From Micromonosporaceae bacterium (GTDB lineage: Bacteria > Actinomycetota > Actinomycetes > Mycobacteriales > Micromonosporaceae): a stretch of 48,431 nt of DNA. The first letter of the stretch is position 1. Each line of letters starts with the position of its first letter. The notes beneath the pieces were generated by a model. The model did no database searches. It was not told the DNA's origin and saw nothing but the letters and a program-made list of their open reading frames with translations. Of this stretch, positions 7,703 through 16,835 are shown one piece after another. Where the stretch lies: contig WHTQ01000028.1 in assembly GCA_009377645.1 (NCBI GenBank), positions 1-48,431 of the forward strand. The letters are read 5' to 3'. The translations under genes and the position numbers were made by a program.

Positions 7703-9427
7703 TTACGGGGTGACCGACCTGGTGATCGAGTCGGTCCCGCCGTCGCCGTCGGCGACCGTCAGGGTTACGTCGCGGCTGCGCCCACCCTGGTAGGTATGGG
7801 TCACGACCGCACCGGAGCCGGTGCTGCCATCGTCGAAGTTCCAGCTGAACGTGACGATGTCACCGGTCGACGGGCTGCCGTCGAAGCTGCAGGTTCGGGC
7901 CCCGCCGGACCTGCTGCACTCGAACGTGAAGTCGGCCACCACCCCCGGGTCGGGCGGGCCGCCGCCAGTGGCGAGGGTGACCGCGGCCAGCGCGTCGATG
8001 CGGCCTTCGCCGAAGATGTTGTTGTCCTCGGTGCTGCCGCCGCAGCCGGTGGCGCCGACGTTGCGGGCGGTCTGGTCGAGCACCGCCCGGGTGCCGGCGA
8101 TGTCCCCGACCAGGTCGGGCGCGGCCGACCAGACCAGCGCCACCACGCCGGCGGCGTGCGGGCTGGCCATCGAGGTACCGCTGAAGTTGGCGTAGCTGTT
8201 GATCGGGACCGAGCTGCGCACCGCCACGCCGGGTGCCGAGACGTTCGGCTTGATCTCGCTGCTGCTCACCCCGGACGGGCCGCGGCTGGAGAAGCTGGCG
8301 ATGGTGTTGTTGATGTCGTACGCGCCGACCGCGTACGCGGGGATGTTGTCGCCGGGCGAGTTGGCGGTGTTGCAGGCCGGACCGGAGTTGCCGGCCGAGA
8401 ACATCGGGAAGATGCCGGCGTTGATCCAGGAGTTGATGGTGGCCTGGTACCAGGTGTCGCCCCGGCCGCCGCCCCACGAGTTGTTCACCGTGTCCGGAGC
8501 CATCGCCGGGTCGGCGTCGCTGCCGTCGATCCGGGTCGGGGCGAGCACCCACTGCCCGGAGGCCAGCAGGCTGCCCTCGGTGCAGAAGTTCGACTCGCAC
8601 CCCTTGGCGGCGATCCACTGTGCACGTGGGGCGACCCCGACCTGGTTGCTGCCACCGTCGTCGCCGACCATCGTGCCCATGGTGTGGGTGCCGTGACCGT
8701 TGTTGTCGCACGGCACGCCCACGACGCACACGCCGGCCGGGTCGAACCAGTTGTAGTCGTGGCTGCCGGTGGCGGTGCCGCGATACTGGTTGACCAGCGC
8801 CGGGTGGTTGTGCTGCACCCCGGTGTCGATGTTGGCCACCACGATGCCCTCGCCGCGCACGTTGAACTGGTTCCAGACGTCGTCGGCGTTGATGTTCGCC
8901 ACGCCCCACTCGACGGCCTGGATGCCGTTGTCGCCATCCGGGGACGTGGTCACCGGCTCGGGCAGCGGGACCTGCCGGTTCGGCGCGATCCGGGCCACGT
9001 CCGGGCGGGCGGCCAGCTCGTCGACGAGTGCCCGGTCACCGGTGACCAGCAGCACGTTGGCGATCCAGAACGGCGTGTACTCCACTCCGCGGGCGTCCAG
9101 CATCGCCCGCAGCGGCGCCTGGCTGGTCCGCGCGGTCCGGGTCAGCTGCCCGAACACGTGCGTCCCCTTGGCCAGCTTGCTGTCCAGCGTCGCCGCCGCG
9201 GACAGGTCCGCGGTCTGTGCCAGGTATACGAAGAACTCGTCCGGGCCATCGGCCAGCGCGGTGTAGACGTCGGCGTCGACCGTCGCTCGCGCCGGCTCCG
9301 GAGCGGCGCTGGCACCCGGCGCACCGGCCACCACCAGTCCGGCGACCAGCACTCCCGCGGCACCTACCGCGGCCAACCTGCGTGACCACCGGGGGCGGGC
9401 ACGTTCCTGCGATACGGGGTCTAACAT
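7703..9427 (-). CDS. Secreted subtilisin-like serine protease (S8) with C-terminal PKD domain
   Basis: 574 residues. The signal sequence is about 1-42 (twin basic patch, hydrophobic core, ASA cleavage region). An inhibitor-I9-like propeptide covers about 60-155. The S8 catalytic domain carries D201 (NIDTG), H245 (NGHGTH) and S419 (SGTSMASPH), with the oxyanion asparagine N347 in SAGNSG. A PKD-type beta domain occupies about 495-574 (DGSPSTGDIVTFSWNFDDG) and may mediate substrate or surface binding. The ATG has GGGAGGAAG upstream. The product should be an exported, self-maturing endopeptidase. It is followed by a strong bidirectional terminator. Confidence 0.92.
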   Translation of the reverse strand: MLDPVSQERARPRWSRRLAAVGAAGVLVAGLVVAGAPGASAAPEPARATVDADVYTALADGPDEFFVYLAQTADLSAAATLDSKLAKGTHVFGQLTRTARTSQAPLRAMLDARGVEYTPFWIANVLLVTGDRALVDELAARPDVARIAPNRQVPLPEPVTTSPDGDNGIQAVEWGVANINADDVWNQFNVRGEGIVVANIDTGVQHNHPALVNQYRGTATGSHDYNWFDPAGVCVVGVPCDNNGHGTHTMGTMVGDDGGSNQVGVAPRAQWIAAKGCESNFCTEGSLLASGQWVLAPTRIDGSDADPAMAPDTVNNSWGGGRGDTWYQATINSWINAGIFPMFSAGNSGPACNTANSPGDNIPAYAVGAYDINNTIASFSSRGPSGVSSSEIKPNVSAPGVAVRSSVPINSYANFSGTSMASPHAAGVVALVWSAAPDLVGDIAGTRAVLDQTARNVGATGCGGSTEDNNIFGEGRIDALAAVTLATGGGPPDPGVVADFTFECSRSGGARTCSFDGSPSTGDIVTFSWNFDDGSTGSGAVVTHTYQGGRSRDVTLTVADGDGGTDSITRSVTP

Positions 9428-9562
9428 TCAGCTTCCTCCCTCGAGCAGGTACCATCGACAGCCGTCCCTCGGGGATGCGACCGGAAGCCGGTTGCGGACG
9501 GTTCCCCCGCCAATCCACACGGTTCCGTACCGGAGACCGTGGTTGCAATCAGTAGTTTCTAC

Positions 9563-10354
9563 TTAATGAATAGGTACGGGAGGGCGGTAACCGCGGGACT
9601 GGACCAGTGCCGCCAGCCCGTCCAGGATCCGCTGCAGGCCGAACTCCCACGCGTACCCGGGATCGAACGCGGCGTCGAAGGCGGCGCCCACCGCCTCCCC
9701 CACCCGGGTCGCGGTCGGGAACTGGTCCGGGTCGACGAGCTCGGCCAGCAGCGGGGCATGCTCCCGCCACCACTGTGCGTGGGTCTGGCCGGTCAGCCGC
9801 TCCAGCTGCGCCTTCTCGACCGCCGACCGGGCGGCCGCGGACACGTGGCCCAGCACCAACCGCACCGCCGCGTCCATCTCCAGCTCGGTCAGCCCGATCC
9901 CATCGACGGTCCGCAGCTCGTAGTCGAACTTGGCGGTCTCGTTCGGCCCGGCCAGCGGGCGGCCGACCGCCACGTCCAGCATCCACGGATGCCGCTGGCA
10001 CAGTGCCCAGTTCTCCTGCGCCACCTGCGTCAGCGCCGCCCGCCAGCCGGCTGGGCCGGCCGGCTGGACCGGCCGAGCGGTCTCGCCGTACACCGTGTCC
10101 AGCATCAGGTCGACCAGCTCCGGCTTGCCCGGCAGGTAAGTGTATAGCGACATCGTGCCCACCCCGAGCCGGTCGGCGACCCGGCGCATAGTCAGCGCCG
10201 GCAACCCGTCGGCGTCGGCGAGCTCGATCGCGGCCGCCACGATCCGGTCCACGGTCAGCGCCGGTCGGGGTCCGCGGGCCGGTGCGGCCCGGGGACGCCA
10301 CAGCAGCGCCAGCGTGCGGGCCGGGTCACCGCGGCCGCTCAGCACGGTCGGCAT
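9563..10354 (-). CDS. TetR-family transcriptional regulator
   Basis: 263 residues. The N-terminal HTH (about 34-80) reads TVDRIVAAAIELAD ... MRRVADRLGVGTMSLYTYLPGK, a typical TetR DNA-binding domain. The rest matches the TetR_C_1 ligand-binding type. The ATG has a GAGAGGGGG purine stretch upstream. It is transcribed divergently from the SNF2 helicase gene, and the shared 85-base gap holds two near-identical TACGGCRTACGG repeats, so it probably regulates itself and perhaps the helicase pair. The ligand is unknown. A small inverted repeat (AGTAG/CTACT at 9551-9563) sits at its 3' end. Confidence 0.88.
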   Translation of the reverse strand: MPTVLSGRGDPARTLALLWRPRAAPARGPRPALTVDRIVAAAIELADADGLPALTMRRVADRLGVGTMSLYTYLPGKPELVDLMLDTVYGETARPVQPAGPAGWRAALTQVAQENWALCQRHPWMLDVAVGRPLAGPNETAKFDYELRTVDGIGLTELEMDAAVRLVLGHVSAAARSAVEKAQLERLTGQTHAQWWREHAPLLAELVDPDQFPTATRVGEAVGAAFDAAFDPGYAWEFGLQRILDGLAALVQSRGYRPPVPIH

Positions 10355-10378
10355 CCGTCCCCCTCTCGATCAGGAATA

Positions 10379-10416
10379 CCGTACGGCATACGGAGTTGTA
10401 CCGGTACGGCGTACGG
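10379..10416. promoter_or_regulatory. Candidate TetR operator: two repeated half-palindromic sites
   Basis: Two 15-base sites, CCGTACGGCATACGG (10379-10393) and CGGTACGGCGTACGG (10402-10416), share the core TACGGCRTACGG and are offset by 23 bases, about two helical turns. The first contains CCGTA/TACGG inverted arms. A further GTACCGGTAC palindrome bridges them. The position between the TetR gene and the divergent helicase gene is typical of an autoregulatory operator. Confidence 0.55.
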
Positions 10417-10439
10417 CGGGTGCAGACGGCAGGGAGGCC

Positions 10440-13154
10440 ATGTCCGAGGAGTGCAGCCGGTACCCGGTGGTGTTCGAGCCGGGCGATCCGCCCCGGGCGG
10501 GTCGGATCGTGTTCTGGAGCCCGGACGGTGGCCCGGTGCCGGAGCCGGCCGGGGAGCCGGGCGAGCTGACGGTGGTGGTGCCGCAGGCCGGGACGCTCCG
10601 GGCCCGGACCGTCCCGGCCCGGCGGCTCCCGGTAGCGGCCGCGCTGCCGGTGCTGGTCGCGGCGCGCCGGGCCTTCGCAGCCGGCCCACCGGCCGACCCG
10701 GCGGCCGGATTCTGGGGTGCGGCTGCGCTGCTGGCCCTGCACCTGGTGGCCCGGGGCCGGGTCGCACCCGGCGACCTCGGTGGCTGGCGCGCCGACCCGC
10801 GGGAGCCCGCGGACGAGGAGCGGGTGCGGGCACTCGCCGCCGCGGCGCCGCCGTACGCCCGGGCGGTGCCGCTGGCTGGCCGCTGGCCACCGGAGCTGCC
10901 GGAGGCCGAGCCGCTGCTGCGGGCCTTCCTCGACGCGGTCGCCGACACCCTGGTGGAGGACGCCGAGGCCGGGGAAGCGGCCGAGGTACGGGTGTCGCTG
11001 CGGATCGAGACCGGACCGGACCCCGCCGACCCGGACCGGGCGCCGGTGCTGCGGGCGGTGGTGCAGGTGCACAGCCGCACCGACCCGGCCCAGCTGACCG
11101 ACGCCCGGGACCTGTGGCGCACCCCGGGCCGGTTCCCCCGGTCCGCGCGGGCCGGGACGCTGCTGGCGGTGCGGCTGGCCGGGCAGGTGTGGCCGCCGCT
11201 GGAGCAGCTGCTGCACACCGTGGTCCCGGATGCGATGGTGCTCGCCGACGAGGAGGTGACCGAGCTGCTGACCGGTGCGGCGGCCCGGTTGCGGGCGGCC
11301 GGGGTCGAGCTGCACTGGCCCCGGGAGCTGGCCCGCGACCTGACCGCCACGGTGGTGCTCGGCGGCACCGGAGCGCCGCCGTCGGACGTACCCGGGTTCT
11401 TCGCCGGCGGCGGGTTCGAGCTGGATTGGCGGCTGGCGCTGGGCGGCCAGCCGCTCACCGCGGCCGAGCGGGACCGGCTCGCCGAGGCGCACCGGCCGGT
11501 GGTACGGCTGCGCGACCGGTGGGTGCTGGTCGACCCGGCGTTGGCTGGCCGGGTCGCGGCGGCCACCGGCGCCACCGCACCACCACGGCTGACCGCGATC
11601 GACGCGCTCGGGGCGGCGCTGACCGGCACCGTACAGCTCGACGGCGCACCGGTCGAGGTCGCCGCGACCGGCTGGCTGGAACGGTTGCGGGCGGCGCTCG
11701 CGGAACCGGAGACCGCCCGGGCGGTGCCGCAACCGCCGGCGCTGGCCGGCACCCTGCGCGACTACCAGCTGCGCGGGCTGCAGTGGCTGGCCCGGTTGAC
11801 GTCGCTGGGGCTGGGCGGCTGCCTCGCCGACGACATGGGCCTCGGCAAGACGATCACGCTGATCGCGCTGCACCTGCACCGGCAGGCCGACCCGGCCACC
11901 GCCGGTGCCACGCTGGTGGTCTGCCCGGCGTCGCTGGTCGGCAACTGGCAGCGCGAGGTCACCCGGTTCGCACCGAGGGTGCCGGTGCACCGGTTCCACG
12001 GTGCCGGCCGGTCGCTCGACCCGCCGGCGGATGGCTTCGTGATCACCACCTACACGACCATGCGCCAGGATCCCGGTGCGCTGAGCGGCCACCGGTGGGG
12101 GCTGCTGGTCGCCGACGAGGCGCAGCACGTGAAGAACCCGACCTCGGCGACCGCCCGGGCGCTGCGGCGGCTGCCCGCCCGGGCGCGGGTCGCGCTCACC
12201 GGCACCCCGGTGGAGAACCACCTCGCCGAGCTGTGGGCGATCCTCGACTGGACCACCCCCGGGCTGCTCGGCACCCGCGGGCAGTTCCGCAACCGCTGGG
12301 CCGGCCCGGTCGAGTCCGGCCACGACCCGGCCGCGGCGCAGCGGCTGGCCCGGCTGGTCGGCCCGTTCCTGCTGCGGCGCCGCAAGTCCGACCCGGGCAT
12401 CGCGCCGGAGCTGCCCCGTAAGACCGAGACCGACCAGCCGGTGGCGCTCACCGCCGAGCAGGCCGGTCTGTACGAGGCGGCGGTGCGCGAGACCATGCTC
12501 CAGATCGGTGACAGCGACGGCATCCAGCGCCAGGGGTTGGTGCTGAAGCTGCTGACCGCGCTGAAGCAGATCTGCAACCATCCGGCGCAGTACCTCGCCG
12601 AGCCCGGCACCGGTCGGCTGGCCGGCCGCTCCGGCAAGCTCGAACTGCTCGACGAGCTGCTCGACACCATCCTGGCCGAGGACGGCGCGGTGCTGGTGTT
12701 CACGCAGTACGTGGCGATGGCACGGCTGATCGCCCGGCACCTCGCCGACCGGGACACGCCCGCGCTGCTGCTGCACGGCGGGACGCCGGTGGCGCAGCGC
12801 GAGCAGCTGGTGAGCCGGTTCCAGCGCGGCGAGGCGCCGGTGTTCCTGCTGTCGTTGAAAGCCGCCGGCACCGGGCTCAACCTGACCCGGGCCGACCACG
12901 TCATCCACTACGACCGCTGGTGGAACCCGGCGGTCGAGGAGCAGGCCACCGACCGGGCCTACCGGATCGGCCAGACCCGGCCGGTGCAGGTGCACCGGCT
13001 GATCGCCGAGGGCACCGTCGAGGACCGGATCGCCGGGCTGCTGGCGTCGAAACGGGCGCTCGCGGACGCGGTGCTCGGCGCCGGTGTGGCCGGGCTGACC
13101 GAGCTGTCCGATGCGGAGCTGCGCGAGCTGGTCGAGCTGCGGGGGGCGGGATGA
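10440..13154 (+). CDS. SNF2-family DEAD/DEAH-like helicase/ATPase
   Basis: 904 residues from the ATG at 10440, which follows AGGGAGG. The N-terminal half (about 1-430) is the variable region seen in bacterial SNF2 proteins. The ATPase lobe shows motif I DMGLGKT (about residue 465), motif II DEAQ (about 558) and motif III LTGTPVEN. The C-terminal helicase lobe (about 735-870) has LHGGTPVAQRE and the SNF2 signature QATDRAYRIGQ. It is a double-stranded DNA translocase that remodels protein-DNA complexes rather than a strand-separating helicase. The stop overlaps the start of the SWIM-domain gene (ATGA), so they are coupled. It may act in DNA repair, transcription or defence; nothing here decides. 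Confidence 0.92.
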   Translation: MSEECSRYPVVFEPGDPPRAGRIVFWSPDGGPVPEPAGEPGELTVVVPQAGTLRARTVPARRLPVAAALPVLVAARRAFAAGPPADPAAGFWGAAALLALHLVARGRVAPGDLGGWRADPREPADEERVRALAAAAPPYARAVPLAGRWPPELPEAEPLLRAFLDAVADTLVEDAEAGEAAEVRVSLRIETGPDPADPDRAPVLRAVVQVHSRTDPAQLTDARDLWRTPGRFPRSARAGTLLAVRLAGQVWPPLEQLLHTVVPDAMVLADEEVTELLTGAAARLRAAGVELHWPRELARDLTATVVLGGTGAPPSDVPGFFAGGGFELDWRLALGGQPLTAAERDRLAEAHRPVVRLRDRWVLVDPALAGRVAAATGATAPPRLTAIDALGAALTGTVQLDGAPVEVAATGWLERLRAALAEPETARAVPQPPALAGTLRDYQLRGLQWLARLTSLGLGGCLADDMGLGKTITLIALHLHRQADPATAGATLVVCPASLVGNWQREVTRFAPRVPVHRFHGAGRSLDPPADGFVITTYTTMRQDPGALSGHRWGLLVADEAQHVKNPTSATARALRRLPARARVALTGTPVENHLAELWAILDWTTPGLLGTRGQFRNRWAGPVESGHDPAAAQRLARLVGPFLLRRRKSDPGIAPELPRKTETDQPVALTAEQAGLYEAAVRETMLQIGDSDGIQRQGLVLKLLTALKQICNHPAQYLAEPGTGRLAGRSGKLELLDELLDTILAEDGAVLVFTQYVAMARLIARHLADRDTPALLLHGGTPVAQREQLVSRFQRGEAPVFLLSLKAAGTGLNLTRADHVIHYDRWWNPAVEEQATDRAYRIGQTRPVQVHRLIAEGTVEDRIAGLLASKRALADAVLGAGVAGLTELSDAELRELVELRGAG

Positions 13155-13969
13155 GCCAGCAACCGGACGACCGGGTGCTGGGCTTCCCGGCGTTCCCGCC
13201 GAGCCGCCGGCGGGGCGGCGGGCGGCCGGCCCGGTGGTGGGCGCGGGCCTGGCTGGCCGCCAGCGAGGACACCCTGCTGAGTCGCGACCTGCTGACCCGC
13301 GGCCGGCGGTACGCGAACGCCGGGCAGGTCGGCTCGATCACGATCACCCCGGGACAGGCCACGGCACCGGTGCACGACGGCGACCCGGACGCGCCGCACC
13401 GCACCAGCGTGCTGGTCGAGCCGCTGACCGACGGCGAGTGGGACCGGTTCCTGGACCGGGCTGCCAGCCGGGCCGGGTACGTGGCCGGACTGCTGGCCCG
13501 GGACCTGCCGCGCGAGCTGGTGAGCGCGCTCGAGGACGCCGGAGTGCGGCTGGCGCCCGGGATCGCGGACCTGGTGCCGGAGTGCAGCTGCCCGGACAGC
13601 GGCTTCGGCTGCGTGCACGCCGCCGCGCTGTGCTACCAGGTGGGGTGGCTGCTGGATCCGGACCCGTTCCGGTTGCTGCTGCTGCGCGGGCGCGGCGAGC
13701 GGGAGCTGCTGGCCGAGCTGCCGCATCGGACCGCGGACGGCTGGGCTGGCCACGCCTGCGCCGCCGACGCCGTCGCGAGCGACCCGGCCCGGCCAGCCCA
13801 GCCCGGGGTGCCGGCCGCGCACGCGTACGCGCAACCCGTACCGCCGTTGCCTCCTCCCCCGCCCCGGCCGGCGCCGGTCGGGTCACTGGAGCCCCCGGTG
13901 GCGGCGGCGGCCGCCCGCGCCCGCGCGCTGCTCCAGGGAGATGGGGGTGCTGGTTCGGTTACCCAGTAA
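13151..13969 (+). CDS. SWIM zinc-finger protein, partner of SNF2 helicase
   Basis: 272 residues. A SWIM motif (CxCxnCxH) is seen as ECSCPDSGFGCVHAAAL at about residues 137-154, expected to bind zinc and DNA or protein. The N-terminal part contains a conserved block (AWLAASEDTLLSRDLLTRGRRYA in two pieces) typical of actinobacterial SWIM proteins. The C-terminal 60 residues are Pro/Ala-rich and low in complexity. The start codon overlaps the SNF2 stop (ATGA). SNF2 ATPases and SWIM proteins are often encoded together in bacteria, which suggests one complex. The biological process is not established. Confidence 0.85.
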   Translation: MSQQPDDRVLGFPAFPPSRRRGGGRPARWWARAWLAASEDTLLSRDLLTRGRRYANAGQVGSITITPGQATAPVHDGDPDAPHRTSVLVEPLTDGEWDRFLDRAASRAGYVAGLLARDLPRELVSALEDAGVRLAPGIADLVPECSCPDSGFGCVHAAALCYQVGWLLDPDPFRLLLLRGRGERELLAELPHRTADGWAGHACAADAVASDPARPAQPGVPAAHAYAQPVPPLPPPPPRPAPVGSLEPPVAAAAARARALLQGDGGAGSVTQ

Positions 13970-13986
13970 CGTAGTTACTGGGTAAC
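13958..13986. terminator. Perfect 13-bp-arm hairpin between convergent genes
   Basis: GTTACCCAGTAAC (13958-13970) and its exact complement (13974-13986) are separated by GTA. The SWIM gene stop codon lies inside the left arm, and the antiporter stop begins one base after the right arm. It is AT-richer than the surroundings and probably terminates transcription from both sides. Confidence 0.65.
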
Positions 13987-15867
13987 TCACCGTCCAGTGA
14001 CACCGGCCGCCCGCACCAGCGCGGTCAGCGAGCCCAGGTCGTAGGTGCCGTGGTGGCGCCGGCCGTTGGCGAAGAACGTCGGGGTGCCGCTGACGCCGCT
14101 CTGGTCGGCGCTCTCCACGTCCCGCGCGACCCGCGACGCGTACCTGCGCTTGCGGAGCTTCTCCGTGAAGACCTCGACATCCAGGCCGAGCTGGCCGGCG
14201 TACCCGATCAGGTCCTCGGTGCTGAGCGCGTCCTGGTGCGCGTACAGCAGGTCGTGCATCTCCCAGAACCTCCCCTGCCCGCCGGCCGCCTCGGCGGCCT
14301 CCGCCGCGACCTGGGCGTGCTCGTGCACATCCGCCAGCGGCAGGTGCCGGAACACGTACCGCAGCTCGGTCCCGAACTCGGCGAGCAGGTCCCGGACCAC
14401 CGGCTCGGCCTGCCCGCAGTAGGGGCACTGGAAGTCGGCGTACTCCACCAGCGTCACGGGCGCGTCCGCCGGCCCCCGGACGTGGTCGCGCTCCGGGTCG
14501 ACCGGGTCCGCCAGGTCGACCAGCGGCTCCACCGCCGACCCCCGCGCACCGAGCCGGACTCGGTTGGGCAGCAGCTCGATGCCCCGGAACACGGCCCAGC
14601 CCAGCCCGGCCGCGAGCACCGAGGCGGCCAGGATGCCGACCTTGGCCTCCTCCAGCACGATCCCGTCGAAGGAGATCTCAGCGATGAACAGCGACACGGT
14701 GAACCCGATCCCGGCGACCGTGGCCGCCCCCACCAGCGGCGGCCACGGCAGCGTGAGCGGGAACCCGCCCAGCCGGCGGCGGGTGGCCAGCCAGCTCCCG
14801 CCGGTGATGCCGACCAGCTTCCCGACCACCAGGCCGACCACGATCCCGAGCGTCACTGGCGACCTGGCCGCCTCCCGCAGCAGCTCGCCGCTGAGCTGCA
14901 CCCCGGCGTTAGCCAGCGCGAACAGCGGGACGATCACGAAGCTCGTCCACGGGTGGTAGAGCTGCTGCATCCGCTCGTTGGGCGAGATCGCCCGGTTCAG
15001 CCCGAGGGTCGCCGACCGGGCGTACCGCGAGGTCGGTTGCTCCCGGAACGACCGCCACAGCGAGGCCGCCTGCTGCAGGTCGGTCTGGGTGGGTGGATAG
15101 GCGGTGGCGAGCAGACCCATCGCGACGCCGGCGATCGTGGGATGCACCCCGGACTGCAGCAGCGCCAGCCACAGCCCCACACCGAGCAGCAGGTACGGTC
15201 CGCCGTGCCGGACGCCCGCGGCCCGCAGCGCCACCACCACGCCGAAGCCGCCGGCGGCGACCAGCAGCGGGACCAGCGACAGGTCCTCGGTGTACGCGAA
15301 CGCGATCACCAGCAGCGCACCCACGTCGTCGACGATCACCAGGGTCAGCAGGAACACCCGCACCCGCACCGGCCACCGGCGGCCCACCAGGGCGAGCACG
15401 CCGAGGGCGAACGCGGTGTCGGTGGCCATCACCGTGCCCCACCCGTGCACCGCCTCGGTGCCGGCGGTGAACGCCAGGTAGATCGCCGCCGGAACCGCCA
15501 TCCCGCCGATCGCGGCCAGCACCGGCACCGCGACCCGGCGCCGGTCCCGCAGGTCCCCCAGGTCCAGCTCCCGCCGGATCTCCAGCGCCACCACGAAGAA
15601 GAAGAAGGCCATCAGGCCGTCGTTGACCCAGTCCCGCAGGCTGTGGGACATCTCGGCACCCGCCAGCCGGATCGACAGCTCGCTCGACCAGACGCTCTCG
15701 TAGCTGGCGCCCCACGGCGAGTTCGCCCACAGCAGCGCCACCAGCGTCGCCGCCAGCAGGATCAGCGCACTGCCGGCCTCGGTCTCGACGAACACCCGCA
15801 CCGGCCGCGCCAGGCTCCGCACCAGGGCGGTACGCCCGGACAGCAGTCGCGGCGCAGGTCGGGCCAA
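13987..15867 (-). CDS. nhaA: NhaA Na+/H+ antiporter fused to a DsbA-like thioredoxin domain
   Basis: 626 residues. Residues about 20-435 are an NhaA antiporter with about 11-12 membrane helices. Functional residues align with E. coli NhaA: D150 (MATDTAFALG, like D133), D180/D181 (VDDVGALL, like D163/D164) and K350 (VVGKLVGI, like K300). Residues about 450-626 form a DsbA/thioredoxin-fold domain with active site C481-PY-C484 and the cis-Pro loop SGTPTFF. Such fusions are known in actinobacteria. The antiporter exports Na+ for protons; the role of the redox domain is unknown. The start used is TTG 15867 with GAGAG upstream; an internal start is possible. Confidence 0.9.
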   Translation of the reverse strand: MARPAPRLLSGRTALVRSLARPVRVFVETEAGSALILLAATLVALLWANSPWGASYESVWSSELSIRLAGAEMSHSLRDWVNDGLMAFFFFVVALEIRRELDLGDLRDRRRVAVPVLAAIGGMAVPAAIYLAFTAGTEAVHGWGTVMATDTAFALGVLALVGRRWPVRVRVFLLTLVIVDDVGALLVIAFAYTEDLSLVPLLVAAGGFGVVVALRAAGVRHGGPYLLLGVGLWLALLQSGVHPTIAGVAMGLLATAYPPTQTDLQQAASLWRSFREQPTSRYARSATLGLNRAISPNERMQQLYHPWTSFVIVPLFALANAGVQLSGELLREAARSPVTLGIVVGLVVGKLVGITGGSWLATRRRLGGFPLTLPWPPLVGAATVAGIGFTVSLFIAEISFDGIVLEEAKVGILAASVLAAGLGWAVFRGIELLPNRVRLGARGSAVEPLVDLADPVDPERDHVRGPADAPVTLVEYADFQCPYCGQAEPVVRDLLAEFGTELRYVFRHLPLADVHEHAQVAAEAAEAAGGQGRFWEMHDLLYAHQDALSTEDLIGYAGQLGLDVEVFTEKLRKRRYASRVARDVESADQSGVSGTPTFFANGRRHHGTYDLGSLTALVRAAGVTGR

Positions 15868-16050
15868 CGGTCAGCTCTCTCGGTCAGGACGGCGGCCGAT
15901 GGTCATGCCGGTAGGCAGACCAGCTTGGTTCGAGCTTCCCATGCCCGGCCGGGAGGTGGGCCGATTGCCGGGCTCCACATCCGCGGCGATGTGGTCTACA
16001 TCCGCCCGGGTGTGGACACCGGCTCCAGCCAGGCCGGACGGGGGCCAGCT

Positions 16051-16419
16051 TCAGGCGGCCCGGCTCCGCCGGAGGTGGTCGCGCAGGTAGTCCCGTAGCA
16101 CCACGGCCTGGTTGTGCTCGCGATCCCGGGCACCGTAGAGCAGCGTCACCGGGCCGTGGCGGGCGGCGTCCAGCAGCGGGCGTACCGCCTCCGGGTCGGC
16201 GGCGAGCTCCGCACGATACCGCCGGGCGAACTCGGTGAACCGCTCCGGACGGTGGCCGAACCAGGTGCGCAGGGCGGCAGAGGGAGCCACGTCACGTGCC
16301 CACCCGTCCAGCGGAAGCGCGTCCCTACGGACGCCGCGCGGCCACACCCGGTCGACCAGAAACACGGCTCCGTGGGTCGGCTCGTGGTCGTACACTCGTT
16401 GCACGCTGATCTCGCTCAT
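16051..16419 (-). CDS. DUF488-family protein
   Basis: 122 residues from the ATG at 16419, where family similarity begins; the frame is open further upstream but that part has no family features. The sequence has the DUF488 hallmarks FLVDRVWPRGVRRDALPLD (aspartate-proline-rich loop), a WFGHRPERFTEFARRYRAEL helix and GPVTLLYGARDREHNQA near the C-terminus. Family function is unknown. A weak ribosome-binding site (GGGGGC) precedes the start. It is isolated between the antiporter and a rightward gene remnant. Confidence 0.8.
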   Translation of the reverse strand: MSEISVQRVYDHEPTHGAVFLVDRVWPRGVRRDALPLDGWARDVAPSAALRTWFGHRPERFTEFARRYRAELAADPEAVRPLLDAARHGPVTLLYGARDREHNQAVVLRDYLRDHLRRSRAA

Positions 16420-16589
16420 CCGCACGCCCCCTGCCCCGCACGATAACGGGTCGCCACGACCGGTCGGAGACGGGATCAGCGACGGTCGACCGGTCCAGCC
16501 GCGGAACCTGAGGCACCCGGGCTGCCGTCCTGCCGAACGCCACGGAACACCTGTGCTCGGGTGGTGCCCCGACCTGCCGAGCCGGCGCA

Positions 16590-16595
16590 TACGCT
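16590..16595 (+). promoter_or_regulatory. -10 element of a probable leaderless transcript
   Basis: TACGCT fits TAnnnT and ends six bases before the GTG at 16602, the spacing expected if transcription starts on the start codon itself. No Shine-Dalgarno sequence is present. No clear -35 element is visible. Confidence 0.35.
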
Positions 16596-16601
16596 TGAGG
16601 T

Positions 16602-16835
16602 GTGACGTTCTGGACGGTCACCGACGCGGCCGCATGCGCCGCGCAGGCGCTGCAGGATGAGCCGACGCCGCTCGCCGAGCACCTGGCCCGTCGTGACGGG
16701 TGGCGTCCACCGTCCTGGGCCTTCGACGAGCGACGGTACGCGGAGCCCTGGTGGTTCGTCTCCGGAGTACGCGCCTGGCACGCCATCGCCTTGGTGGAGT
16801 CCCCGCTCGCGTTCCGCAAGCGGGGGTCTTCCTTA
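16602..16835 (+). pseudogene. 5' fragment of an unrecognised gene, truncated at the catabolic-locus border
   Basis: About 75 residues from GTG 16602 have strong G/C-ending codons and a protein-like composition (AWHAIALVESPLAF), with many Trp residues. After about base 16828 the codon pattern collapses (TCT TCC TTA CAT CAT), and the frame then runs antisense to the coxM-like gene up to 17072 with unnatural composition. I therefore read it as the intact start of a gene whose 3' end was lost when the neighbouring locus arrived. A leaderless-type -10 supports the start. I do not recognise the family; a genuine short protein overlapping coxM cannot be excluded. Confidence 0.45.

Noticed and set aside
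7691-9385. Long plus-strand reading frame opposite the subtilase gene
   Set aside because: The minus strand encodes an S8 protease with all catalytic motifs; the plus frame is Arg/Val/Gly-rich shadow sequence without family features.
14050-16098. Long plus-strand reading frame opposite nhaA
   Set aside because: It is rich in Arg, Gln and His with no domain, and lies opposite a complete NhaA-DsbA gene.
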